Of a DNA stretch of 64,000 nt, positions 25,313 through 33,205 are shown piece by piece. Below the pieces are notes generated by a model. It ran no database searches, was not told where the DNA came from, and saw nothing but the letters and a program-made list of their open reading frames with translations. Numbering within the stretch: position 1 is the first letter of the stretch; every line of letters begins with the position of its first letter. The DNA is from Erysipelothrix tonsillarum DSM 14972 (GTDB lineage: Bacteria; Bacillota_I; Bacilli_A; Erysipelotrichales; Erysipelotrichaceae): NCBI RefSeq assembly GCF_000373785.1, contig NZ_KB892378.1, positions 248,001-312,000 on the forward strand, written 5' to 3'. The position numbers and the translations under genes are program-made.

Positions 25313-25813
25313 ATGAAAAATCAATACGGACAAAAAATTACGGACTTATTGCATGAACTGAATATTGAATATCGTGAAGACCACCATGAGCCCATTTTCT
25401 CAGTGGAAGGCGATATTCCAATTCTTCCAGGACCTCAAATTAAATATCTCCTCGTAAAACCGAAGAAAACAGAACATGAATATTATTTAATTCTTGCACA
25501 CGATGAAAAACATCCCGACCTCAAAGACCTTCAAGCACAGCTTGGTACTAAACGCCTCACCTTCCCTACAAATGATGAGATGAGTGACTTAATTGGCGTT
25601 GAGTTTGGTAGCCTTACGGCCGCATCGGTTATCGCAGATACTAATCATGAAATTACAATTATTGTGGATGATGCCATTGATCGAAACGATACGATTGGTA
25701 TTCATCCTAATGATAATTCCATAACCTATACCATGGCGTTTAAAGATCTTGAGCGCTACCTTGATCATCTTGGGTACACACCTCGATATATACCGCTCCT
25801 TGATAAAGAATAA
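25313..25813 (+). CDS. YbaK/ProX-type aminoacyl-tRNA deacylase-like protein (copy 2)
   Basis: The 166-residue protein starts at ATG 25313 behind AAAGGAG. It aligns end to end with the protein at 22791: YREDHHEPIFSVEGD, GPQIKYLLVKPKKTEH, LGTKRLTFPTNDEMSDLIG, VEFGSLTAASVIADTNHE and HLGYTPRYI. By eye well over half of the positions are identical. Both keep the Lys and GxxS-type pocket residues expected for ProX-like editing domains. Two copies 2.5 kb apart suggest a duplication followed by divergence, perhaps for different mischarged tRNAs. Confidence 0.82.
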   Translation: MKNQYGQKITDLLHELNIEYREDHHEPIFSVEGDIPILPGPQIKYLLVKPKKTEHEYYLILAHDEKHPDLKDLQAQLGTKRLTFPTNDEMSDLIGVEFGSLTAASVIADTNHEITIIVDDAIDRNDTIGIHPNDNSITYTMAFKDLERYLDHLGYTPRYIPLLDKE

Positions 25814-25817
25814 TTCC

Positions 25818-25848
25818 CAAAGCACATGAAAAATCATGTGCTTTTTGT
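25818..25848 (+). terminator. Rho-independent terminator
   Basis: AAAGCACATGA pairs with TCATGTGCTTT around AAAA, then a T-run. Confidence 0.88.
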
Positions 25849-25940
25849 ATGCTTATAATTACATGCGGATAATATTTCTTAACTAATATTAAATCGATTG
25901 AAATTGATATTTGATAAAGGTTAAATAAGGATGAGAGGAG

Positions 25941-26387
25941 GTGAAGTTTCTGGCAATCAGAACCATTAATCGCATATTTACTGTTTTTATAGTTATCGTT
26001 TTTTCGTTTTCAGTTACATATATTACATATGCCTCGAATTGGAGTTCTAAACTCGATGTTCATACGCCGCCTTGGGGAAGATGGTCAAGCCCAACACATG
26101 GACTATTAAAAAAAGATAACTTATACGGGCAAATTAATTTCATAAGCAAAACAACGTGGTTTACTACTTACGGTGATTTATGGGGAACACATTATGGCTA
26201 TCGTGCTTCCAAAACATATCACCCGGTCCCTTATTATGACAAGTATGGAGAAAAAACAAAAAATGTTGTTAATTTTTCATATAGTCCTCGTAATTCTTCA
26301 TGGAATGGTTACTACGTATCTGCTCGTATGTCTACACAAAGTTTAGAGCCAAACTGGAATGTTACTACCATTGAATTTTCACCTTAA
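25941..26387 (+). CDS. Secreted aromatic-rich protein, putative bacteriocin or toxin precursor
   Basis: The frame opens with GTG 25941, but the AGGAGGTG at 25936-25943 overlaps it; a CTG at 25950, eight bases past the AGGAGG core, could be the true start. The roughly 145-residue product has a signal peptide (RIFTVFIVIVFSFSVTYITYAS) and a mature part of about 115 residues rich in Trp, Tyr and Ser with no Cys (PPWGRWSSPTHG, WFTTYGDLWGTHYGYR). It matches no family I know. It is followed by membrane proteins, an ABC ATPase and a LytTR regulator gene, the usual company of exported peptides, so a bacteriocin-like role is inferred. Confidence 0.5.
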   Translation: MKFLAIRTINRIFTVFIVIVFSFSVTYITYASNWSSKLDVHTPPWGRWSSPTHGLLKKDNLYGQINFISKTTWFTTYGDLWGTHYGYRASKTYHPVPYYDKYGEKTKNVVNFSYSPRNSSWNGYYVSARMSTQSLEPNWNVTTIEFSP

Positions 26388-26437
26388 TATTTCGAGCATA
26401 ATTTATTTGTGCTTGTAATTAATACTAGGAGTAATCT

Positions 26438-27216
26438 ATGACAAAACGTAATTTTATGTTATTTATTGTTACTTTAATTGTTCAACTTATATATATTTGC
26501 GTCACTGAAACGTTTGACTTGCCTAACGGCTTACTCAGTTTCTTTTTTGTTTTTGATGGACCAAATGCAACCTATATTACAATTTATGCTTTAGTACTTG
26601 TTTTGTATGCTACTGAATTTGATTACACACTGATTAACAACCATTTTGAGGATTTAGCAATGATACGAAAAGGGTATGGATATTTATGGTGTCAAATTCG
26701 CAGAGTGGTTTCTAAGGCCACAATCTTTGCAATTTTTATGATGATGACGGAATTGCTTCTAATACATCACTTTAAACAATCACTATTTCCTCTTAATCGT
26801 TCCATTGCCCTCGAATTCCAACAGCTATTAGCATTTTCAAGTGATCCGCTCACCAACCACATCACCTATGCTTTATTAAGGTTATTTGGGTCGATTGTAA
26901 TTGCAATCTTCTTCCTAAGCCTTAGTCGTTATATAAAACACCGTTATCTGTATATGGGATGTGTTCCAGCCATCATTATCGGTTCAATTTGTGTTCTCGG
27001 GGTCCTTGGTCCGCGGTAGCGCAAACTTTAGAAAATGTGGGATTGCTTCCCGAGATTCTTTCGACGCTTTTAATCGGTAATGTATTCTCAGCGGGTTTCT
27101 TTCAAATGAGAACGCCAAGATTAGTTGCCGCTATTGGATCCATTTTATTTTATGGCTGCGCTACAATCTTTAGCTTTATCATCAGTACTCGATTAAAGAA
27201 AAAAGGAGTTCTTTAA
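26438..27216 (+). pseudogene. Frameshifted polytopic membrane protein of the peptide/ABC cassette
   Basis: An ATG at 26438 behind TAGGAG opens a frame that ends at 27019 after about 193 residues, in the middle of a membrane region (IIGSICVLGVLGPR). The next frame continues without a ribosome site as SAVAQTLENVGLLPEIL through more membrane segments to KKKGVL at 27216. Read together they give about 258 residues with six to seven membrane segments, so a single frameshift near 27005-27019 has probably split one gene. It may be the permease partner of the downstream ABC ATPase. A real short protein plus spurious downstream frame is the alternative. Confidence 0.55.
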
Positions 27217-27217
27217 A

Positions 27218-27751
27218 TTGTTTAAAAATTATTTCCACTTGCATCTAGGTATTTTGCTTCCTCGATGGTATCGTTGGTCGTATTTGTTTGCGGGAATTTA
27301 TTATCTTTACGTATCGATAACGCTTTATTGCCAAAATAACGATTCCTTAGAAATTTTAATCTGTCATAATTTATTTTGGATGAGTGTATCGATGCTCTTC
27401 AGTATTTCCACTCTTAAATTAAGTGGTAATTTTAAAAACGTTTCACCCCTAATTACCCTTCGTGTTTCATTCGAATCATTGGCTATAAATTTACTGACGG
27501 TCTTTTTAAGTTGGTCAATGTTTACATTTTTAGTTCATATTGGACCAATACTCTGTTTCTTGAACGCAATTTCTTCCTATACCAAATTAATTGTTTACTG
27601 TGTTTTTACTCTATGTGTATTTTTCTTTACTGCATTTCAAGCTACATATCTCCCCTTTCTTAACCATCGCTTCGCAATAATTTGCCTTACATCAAGCATA
27701 TTATTTTCTCCCATTTTTTGTCATCTGTTGATGATCTATTTTCTACGTTAG
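27218..27751 (+). CDS. Polytopic membrane protein of the peptide/ABC cassette
   Basis: The start is TTG 27218, nine bases after AAAGGAG. The 177-residue product has about five membrane segments (near 20-38, 45-65, 88-110, 115-140, 150-175) and no soluble domain. It lies one base after the frameshifted membrane gene and 11 bases before the ABC ATPase start. It is probably one of several small permease subunits. No family is recognised. Confidence 0.55.
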   Translation: MFKNYFHLHLGILLPRWYRWSYLFAGIYYLYVSITLYCQNNDSLEILICHNLFWMSVSMLFSISTLKLSGNFKNVSPLITLRVSFESLAINLLTVFLSWSMFTFLVHIGPILCFLNAISSYTKLIVYCVFTLCVFFFTAFQATYLPFLNHRFAIICLTSSILFSPIFCHLLMIYFLR

Positions 27752-27762
27752 AAGGAGGCGCC

Positions 27763-28113
27763 ATGATAAATATTACCCATGTTTCAAAATCTTTTAAACA
27801 ACAATGTATTCTTAACTCTGTGAATCTTTCCATTCAAACTGGCGAAACAATTTATATCAAAGGTGCTAATGGATCCGGCAAATCAACCTTGCTTAAAATC
27901 ATAGCCGGGTTATTGGCACCCGATACAGGCATGATTGAAGGTACTGCTGATTTAAACATTGGTGCTTTAATTGAGAACCCTTCCTTTATCGAGGATCGTC
28001 CATTGCTCGATAATTTAAAATTTTTATATACCCTAAAAAATAAATTCAACCATGATGCGATAAAAAAATATTGTGATTATTTTGAACTTGACTTGAATTC
28101 AAAAAAAAGATGA
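27763..28113 (+). CDS. ABC ATPase, N-terminal half (reading frame broken at an A8 tract)
   Basis: ATG 27763 follows GAAGGAGG. The frame encodes 116 residues with the Walker A motif GANGSGKSTLLKIIAG near 37-52 and the Q-loop region (NIGALIENPSFIEDRPLLDNL), then ends at TGA 28111-28113 directly after eight A (28101-28108). The signature motif and Walker B are in the next frame. Slipping back one base on the A-run joins the two into a normal ATPase of about 198 residues. The second frame starts with ATG 28110 overlapping the stop as ATGA. So it may be phase-variable, recoded, translationally coupled or simply broken. Confidence 0.65.
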   Translation: MINITHVSKSFKQQCILNSVNLSIQTGETIYIKGANGSGKSTLLKIIAGLLAPDTGMIEGTADLNIGALIENPSFIEDRPLLDNLKFLYTLKNKFNHDAIKKYCDYFELDLNSKKR

Positions 28114-28358
28114 GCAGTTACAGTATTGGGATGCGTCAAAAAGCTGGAATTATTCAAGCGATTATGGAAAACCAAGATTTAATCCTTTTTGATGAACCAA
28201 CACGAGGTTTAGATCAAGAATCTGCCCAGAAGTTTATTGAACTCATTCACAATGATTTAAAAGAGCGAACGGTTATTATTAGTGCCCATGAAGGTGTTGA
28301 TAGGATACAATTCGATCGGAAATTTGCACTTATAAATGGAACCCTTCAATCGATATAG
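28110..28358 (+). CDS. ABC ATPase, C-terminal half (signature and Walker B)
   Basis: This 82-residue frame carries the ABC signature as SSYSIGMRQKAGIIQAIM, Walker B with the catalytic Glu as QDLILFDEPTRGLDQES, and the switch His in VIISAHEGVD. Its ATG overlaps the preceding stop (ATGA, 28110-28113), a coupling arrangement, but no separate Shine-Dalgarno is present. Together with 27763-28113 it forms one BcrA-like ATPase. On its own it could not bind ATP. Confidence 0.6.
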   Translation: MSSYSIGMRQKAGIIQAIMENQDLILFDEPTRGLDQESAQKFIELIHNDLKERTVIISAHEGVDRIQFDRKFALINGTLQSI

Positions 28359-28818
28359 ATACTTGACTGTTTCAATTATTTATTCTTGGTTCATGACTTC
28401 AATCAGTTTGACTCCCTTAGAATATTTTAGGATATTATGTCTTTTCCCTGACTCCAAAGCGACTTATATTAAACTCTTAGCATCACCGCTATTCACCATA
28501 CTCTACATTCTTGCACTAGCTTGTTATGTTGATCAGTATATTGAAATGGCACATGTAATTCGTATTCGTATTGGGAAGCGATACATTTTTATTTTGATAA
28601 TGGAATTTCTTAAAATAATTTCCCTCCTGTTTTTATTACAATGTCTAATTATTAAAGTTAGTTTTGATATAAATATTCTAATCCTAATTGGATACCATAT
28701 ATTTATTATGATCGTTATGATAACTACGTATTTAATGACGCATGAACTTCAGGTCATATCGACATTTATTGCGACAATGTTTTTTTTAATTATCATAACC
28801 ATATTTTTCGGATTCTAA
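28336..28818 (+). CDS. Membrane protein, last gene of the peptide/ABC cassette
   Basis: The frame starts with ATG 28336, inside the 3' end of the ATPase half (23-base overlap), which suggests coupled translation. The 160-residue product has about four membrane segments, mostly Ile/Leu/Phe rich, and no other motif. It is probably another small permease subunit. The start is uncertain: a later Met at residue 20 is possible. Confidence 0.5.
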   Translation: MEPFNRYRYLTVSIIYSWFMTSISLTPLEYFRILCLFPDSKATYIKLLASPLFTILYILALACYVDQYIEMAHVIRIRIGKRYIFILIMEFLKIISLLFLLQCLIIKVSFDINILILIGYHIFIMIVMITTYLMTHELQVISTFIATMFFLIIITIFFGF

Positions 28819-28920
28819 TAGACGATTGATTCGTAGGGTGTTATCAACATGGATACTTTATACTTTTGAGGATATTTAAATTAAATAGTCAGTGTTTTTA
28901 CTACAAGATCCTATTTGAAA

Positions 28921-28965
28921 AGTTAGCAGAAAGAACCCTTGTAACCGGGGTTCTTTCTGCTAACT
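28921..28965 (-). terminator. 18-bp inverted repeat, probable terminator of the LytTR gene
   Basis: The arms 28921-28938 and 28948-28965 are perfectly complementary with a nine-base loop. On the minus strand the second arm runs into CTTTTC. It lies 75 bases past the LytTR gene stop and faces the end of the peptide/ABC cassette, so it may serve both strands. Confidence 0.6.
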
Positions 28966-29039
28966 AGATGCTTAGTTCTATATATTAGACCTTATGAATT
29001 ATTTACATGAAATATATGAATATTGGTTCGATCATAAAT

Positions 29040-29753
29040 TTATTTAATGTGTTCTCGATATGTCATAAGTTTAGCTACAATTTGTGAATAACGTCCCCGC
29101 GCAATGACAATTGGCTCATCATAGCCTTTCAAATGCAGTTCTCTATTTTTGAGTTGATGAAGATATTTTAGATTCACAATTGTCCCATGATTTGCACGGA
29201 TAAACATCGCACTACTGAGTTTACTTTCTAAATTCTTTAACGTTTGGTTCATCACTGTATAACGTGCTTTACCGGCATAAACCACAGGATGTCGATCCTC
29301 ATATACAATCAAACGGATTTTACTTTGTTTTAAAACCACCTTGCCGTTTCGAGTCTTAATTATAATCACATTATCATAATCTTCAATTACTTGAATGGCG
29401 CTGCGTATAGTTGTTTCAAGCATCCTATCCATTTTCTCTTTTAAAAGATAACCATAGACATTTATTCCAGAAGCGCCTTTCATAAATTCATCCAAACTTG
29501 AAACAACAATTACCTGAATCTTTGGATTCATTTTTTGTATTGCACGAATATGCCGAAGATCATTCTCATTTGGTATCTTAACATTCATAAATAGAATATC
29601 TGTATGTATAAATGCTTCATCCAATTGAAAAACCGTTAAATCATCATAAAGGTACACGCCCTGTAAACTTAACGAATGCTTTAGGCAATTTATCCGTGTT
29701 CTAAGTCGTTCTCTAAATATGATGTCATCATCCACAATCGCAATGCGATACAT
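29040..29753 (-). CDS. LytTR-family response regulator lacking the phospho-acceptor Asp
   Basis: The 237-residue protein has an N-terminal receiver domain (about 1-118) and a C-terminal LytTR DNA-binding domain (about 135-235; FIRANHGTIVNLKYLHQL). The acidic pair DDD is present at 8-10, and the conserved Lys lies in YLLKEKMD near 105. The residue expected to be phosphorylated in DILFMNVKIP is Asn57 rather than Asp. It therefore cannot use normal aspartyl phosphorylation and may be constitutive or ligand-controlled. No histidine kinase is adjacent. It faces the peptide/ABC cassette, and control of it is inferred. Confidence 0.8.
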   Translation of the reverse strand: MYRIAIVDDDIIFRERLRTRINCLKHSLSLQGVYLYDDLTVFQLDEAFIHTDILFMNVKIPNENDLRHIRAIQKMNPKIQVIVVSSLDEFMKGASGINVYGYLLKEKMDRMLETTIRSAIQVIEDYDNVIIIKTRNGKVVLKQSKIRLIVYEDRHPVVYAGKARYTVMNQTLKNLESKLSSAMFIRANHGTIVNLKYLHQLKNRELHLKGYDEPIVIARGRYSQIVAKLMTYREHIK

Positions 29754-29939
29754 TCTATTACCTCCTTATGACAATACTAATTACGCAGGATATTTCAGAT
29801 ACCCTAACTACAAGATATATTCTTTGACCATCACGCTTCATATATTAAGAAATATCATTAATAATGAGTAGTCCGTATGCACAAGTGGTAAATTAAAATA
29901 TATTTTGCTTCATAACCATCATTTTTAAAACTCTAACGT

Positions 29940-29978
29940 AATAAAAAGACCACAATAAATTGTGATCTTTTCGCGTAA
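29940..29978 (-). terminator. Terminator downstream of the decayed gene
   Basis: On the minus strand AAGATCACAA pairs with TTGTGGTCTT (one G-T pair) and is followed by TTT. It suggests that a gene once ended here on the minus strand. Confidence 0.65.
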
Positions 29979-30019
29979 ATTATATATAACAAATTATTTT
30001 ATAAATAGTTATGCCATTA

Positions 30020-30262
30020 GGTTCTTTAACATTCAGATTCAGAAGCTGTTCTATCTCCAAAAGCTTCATCAATATATTAGTGGTACATATAGGCAGCATC
30101 ATTTTCAGGGTAGCGTAATAGAGAAAGCGTTGCGCATCAATAGGCTACATGATTACTTACTTGTATTTGTTCTAAATCTTTCACGGTCAAAATCGCAAGT
30201 GGAAGTCCAAACGGAAATTTTACACTTGCCGCCTTCGTTAATAACGAAAAAGAATGCAACAA
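30020..30262 (-). pseudogene. Decayed gene remnant with two internal stops
   Basis: On the minus strand, TTG 30262 follows AAGGAG at 11 bases. One frame reads through protein-like sequence (KAASVKFPFGLPLAILTVKD, then LRYPENDAAYMYH, then YIDEAFGDRTASESEC) broken by TGA at 30137-30139 and a TAA further on. Codon use and the downstream terminator look genic. The family is not recognised. Confidence 0.4.
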
Positions 30263-30406
30263 ATGCACATCTCCTTTTCTTCTTTGTTTACACATCTTAA
30301 TCTTCTGCTTCACAATGAGCGTGTGATTTCAATGAAAATTGATTCGTGATACTTCGTCTCGTATCCTGATTATGATATGCTTGAGAAAAGAGATAGGGGG
30401 AACGAT

Positions 30407-30832
30407 ATGGATCTCACAACATTTAGAAAAAACTTTAATATTAAGCAAGAACAAACTGCATTAAATTGGATTGAGGAAAACTTAATTCCGGGTGCTTATT
30501 ATGATGCTTCATCACAAGAGTGGAAGGTTCCCGACGCAGCACGACCACCTTACACGAAAGCACGTGCTAAAAATTCATCCGCAATTTATGTTAGCATCGT
30601 GAAGGGATGCATCAATCGCTATCATGTGCTCCCAAAACTCTATAATCTAAGTCAGCAAGAATTCGACGTGTACATCCAACAACTTATAAAAGCAAATTTA
30701 ATCACAGTTGTTTACCATCAAGACATTCCATACTATTATGCTAATTTAGAGTGTGATGCGTTTATTGCATCAAAAAACCCAATGCGTTATCTTGAAATGC
30801 TCTTGGGTGTCGCGGTTAAAGAAGCTACCTAG
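30407..30832 (+). CDS. Small protein with MerR/excisionase-like helix-turn-helix
   Basis: The start is ATG 30407 behind AGGGGG; an upstream ATG at 30377 lacks a ribosome site. The 141-residue protein begins with a region like the excisionase/AlpA winged helix: TALNWIEENLIPGAYYDASS, EWKVPDAARPP, where a helix is followed by a wing and a proline-rich end. The rest has no recognised domain but contains YHVLPKLYNLSQQEFDVYI, suggesting a second helical module. It may be a DNA-binding regulator. It converges on the bacteriocin ABC gene with a shared terminator. Confidence 0.55.
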   Translation: MDLTTFRKNFNIKQEQTALNWIEENLIPGAYYDASSQEWKVPDAARPPYTKARAKNSSAIYVSIVKGCINRYHVLPKLYNLSQQEFDVYIQQLIKANLITVVYHQDIPYYYANLECDAFIASKNPMRYLEMLLGVAVKEAT

Positions 30833-30859
30833 GATTCCATCAAAAGTATGTTTTGATTT

Positions 30860-30890
30860 TAAAAAAGCCAATATAAATTGGCTTTTTTAA
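30860..30890. terminator. Bidirectional Rho-independent terminator
   Basis: AAAAAAGCCAAT pairs with ATTGGCTTTTTT around a short loop between convergent genes. Confidence 0.88.
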
Positions 30891-31564
30891 TACTCCTTAA
30901 CATCGATTAAATACCCATTCTGAAATTTAAGACGGGTTGGACACGCTAAGGCAAGAGATTGCTCGTGTGTTACAAGTATTACCGTAACGCCTTGTTCGTG
31001 AATATTCCTAAGGATATCCAGTATCATTTGCGAATTTTCTCTATCTAAAGCCCCAGTTGGTTCATCCGCTAGAATAACCTTTGGATTTTGGATGAGCGCA
31101 CGGGCAATTGCTGCGCGTTGTTTTTGACCACCAGAGAGTTGATGCGGGTAAACTTTTGCTTTATCTTCAATCTTTAAACGTTCGAGGAGTTCGTATGCTT
31201 TTTTACGGTGTTCTTTACGAATCTTTTTTACAGGTAATAAAACATTTTCAATCACCGACATGGTAGGTATTAATCCGAAATTTTGCATGATATAACCAAT
31301 TGCTTCATTACGATAGCGTGCTCGTTTGGTATCTTTCCAAACAAGAAGATTATTATTTTCAAAAAACACTTCTCCACTAACATCTTCGATTAAACCAGCA
31401 AGGATGTTAAGAAAAGTTGTTTTCCCAGATCCCGATAAGCCCGTTACCGCTACAAAGTCACCTCTTTTTATATCAACATTCACATCCTTTAATGCATGGA
31501 TAAGCCCATCTCCCGTTCCATATGATTTTGATAATGCATTTATCTTATAGATTATTTCAGACAT
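30887..31564 (-). CDS. MacB/LolD-type ABC ATPase of a bacteriocin-like locus
   Basis: The 225-residue ATPase is complete: Walker A GLSGSGKTTFLNILAG near 41-56, Q-loop YIMQNFGLIPTMSV, signature LSGGQKQRAAIARAL near 142-156, Walker B VILADEPTGALD and switch VILVTHEQS. The NFGLIPTMSVIENVL stretch and the neighbours (permease, secreted small protein) fit the ATPases of lactococcin-972-type loci. Its start overlaps the permease gene by 8 bases. It probably drives export of the secreted protein or protects the producer. Confidence 0.85.
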   Translation of the reverse strand: MSEIIYKINALSKSYGTGDGLIHALKDVNVDIKRGDFVAVTGLSGSGKTTFLNILAGLIEDVSGEVFFENNNLLVWKDTKRARYRNEAIGYIMQNFGLIPTMSVIENVLLPVKKIRKEHRKKAYELLERLKIEDKAKVYPHQLSGGQKQRAAIARALIQNPKVILADEPTGALDRENSQMILDILRNIHEQGVTVILVTHEQSLALACPTRLKFQNGYLIDVKEY

Positions 31565-33155
31565 TTTCGCCTCCTATGATATTTAAAATATTAATTACTT
31601 CTATGGTTTTCGTTATGATTCGTTTCAACAATAAAACTACAAGTCCTACCAAAATTATCCCTATTCCTAATACAGAGATTTTTAAATCTAAAGTAATGTG
31701 TGTGATTGCGACAGTCAATCCAATCGAAACAAACATCATCCACAATAAGGACTGTAGGTAATCATTAATCAATTCTCGCTTGGAATATCCCACTACTTGG
31801 TGCAGTGCAAAATCCAAAGCTCGACAGTTTATGTCTACAAATAGAGCACATATCAAACCAAATATACTAAACAATAAATTAATGATTCCTACACCAAAGT
31901 AACTCGCTAACGTGATCATTTTTTGATTATAGTATTCAGTTTGAATGCCTTTAATTGAGTTCGTGGTATATTTAAACATTGGTTCATTTATAAAATCATT
32001 TATTGTTTCAATTTCGTGATGGGAAATGTTTATGAGATACAGATTATCAATAAAGTTCGTATTGGTTAATTCAAGGAATCGATTTAAGTTGGAATGATCA
32101 AAATAGGCGAAATAATATTCTTTGGATGAAAGTTCTGTAAAGTCACTGGGTCCAAGAACGGTGAATGGTTTATCCACTACTTTAGCGACAATATATTCAC
32201 ATTCTTCTGTAGCGATTCGATCACCTTCAAAATGTTGTGTGTTACTTGTAATAAACGGTATCGCATCCATATCTTTATACGATTTAAAAACCTCAATATC
32301 AATATTATTAAGTTTTAAAGCATTATCGTCTAGGAATACTATGTTTCCCAAAGTATTTGAATAGTGGGGGCTTTGAAAGAACACAAGTATGTTTTGTTTA
32401 TATTGAGTAAAGATGGATTCTATTTTTTTTAATACACCACCTCGAAATTGGTCAGGATTACGTTCTATCTCAATACGCTTTTCGATTTCACCAGGGTAGT
32501 CTGCTTGAATTACCCACGCAGAATTCAAGTTCATATAGTTTTTATAGGGAGATATTTGGCGGTTCAAATCTTGAAATAATGTTAATGATACGAAAAGTAA
32601 CATGAGCGATAGCGAAAATTGGAATGTAAGAGCCATTTTTTTTGCTATGTTGATACCCACATGACGATTTTTTCGATATGCATTAAGGTTTCTCCAAAAT
32701 AGTAAAATGATGATAATCCCAATGACACCTGTCATGCTAACACCTGCTATGATAATCGGTGTACCAATGGGTAATCTAAAATACTTTAGAAAGGGTATCG
32801 ATAAAATCGCTGATAATAAATATGCTGAAATGAGATGTACCATATACTCCAATGTAAATGATTTTAGAATTTCTGCATAGGTATACCCAAGAATACGTTT
32901 TATCTTTAGTGTTTCTTTAGAAGTAAAAATCCAGTACTCCGAAACATAAAACAAGTTAAATAAAACTGAAATTAATACAAGAGTAAACAAAACCACGAGT
33001 AACAAATTATCTCTAATGAAATAAACTAAATTCGAAACATTTGAAATGTTTCCATTCACAACTTCACAATACTGCTTATAGAAAAATGAAGTGCAAATAA
33101 TCATGTACAGTGATAAGAGAACGTGATAGATTGGTAATAAGATTTTTTTATTCAT
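31557..33155 (-). CDS. FtsX/MacB-like permease, bacteriocin-associated membrane protein
   Basis: The start is set at ATG 33155 (MNKKILLPIYH), behind TGGAGG. The 532-residue protein has one N-terminal membrane segment, three more near 60-190, a segment near 195-215, a large extracytoplasmic domain (about 215-420) and three C-terminal membrane segments. Two FtsX-like cytosolic motifs are seen (KIKRILGYTYAEILKSF and LHQVVGYSKRELINDYLQ). This matches the membrane component of lactococcin-972-like loci (DUF1430 type), although somewhat short for it. It overlaps the ATPase gene and lies 50 bases after the secreted-protein gene, with a hairpin between. Confidence 0.75.
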   Translation of the reverse strand: MNKKILLPIYHVLLSLYMIICTSFFYKQYCEVVNGNISNVSNLVYFIRDNLLLVVLFTLVLISVLFNLFYVSEYWIFTSKETLKIKRILGYTYAEILKSFTLEYMVHLISAYLLSAILSIPFLKYFRLPIGTPIIIAGVSMTGVIGIIIILLFWRNLNAYRKNRHVGINIAKKMALTFQFSLSLMLLFVSLTLFQDLNRQISPYKNYMNLNSAWVIQADYPGEIEKRIEIERNPDQFRGGVLKKIESIFTQYKQNILVFFQSPHYSNTLGNIVFLDDNALKLNNIDIEVFKSYKDMDAIPFITSNTQHFEGDRIATEECEYIVAKVVDKPFTVLGPSDFTELSSKEYYFAYFDHSNLNRFLELTNTNFIDNLYLINISHHEIETINDFINEPMFKYTTNSIKGIQTEYYNQKMITLASYFGVGIINLLFSIFGLICALFVDINCRALDFALHQVVGYSKRELINDYLQSLLWMMFVSIGLTVAITHITLDLKISVLGIGIILVGLVVLLLKRIITKTIEVINILNIIGGENV

Positions 33156-33174
33156 CGATGATCCTCCATATAAC

Positions 33175-33198
33175 AACTCCCTATAATTATAGGGAGTT
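33175..33198. repeat. Perfect 24-bp palindrome between precursor and permease genes
   Basis: AACTCCCTATAA and its reverse complement meet without a spacer. On the minus strand it follows the secreted-protein gene by 7 bases and could work as a processing or attenuating hairpin, giving more precursor than transporter mRNA. Confidence 0.65.
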
Positions 33199-33205
33199 CA
33201 CTCGA

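Larger units (their letters stand above)
29754..30406. other. 653-base region with a decayed minus-strand gene
   Basis: No intact gene is visible between the LytTR gene and the HTH-like gene. A decayed reading frame and its terminator occupy 29940-30262 on the minus strand; the rest (29754-29940, 30263-30406) is AT-rich and contains nothing I can name. Confidence 0.5.

Noticed and set aside
26959-27216. Separate 85-codon gene
   Set aside because: The first residues come from an overlapping frame without a ribosome site; the membrane part continues the upstream protein, so a frameshift explains it better.
29962-30300. 112-codon plus-strand frame
   Set aside because: It lies opposite a better supported decayed gene on the minus strand, starts inside a terminator and has no ribosome site.
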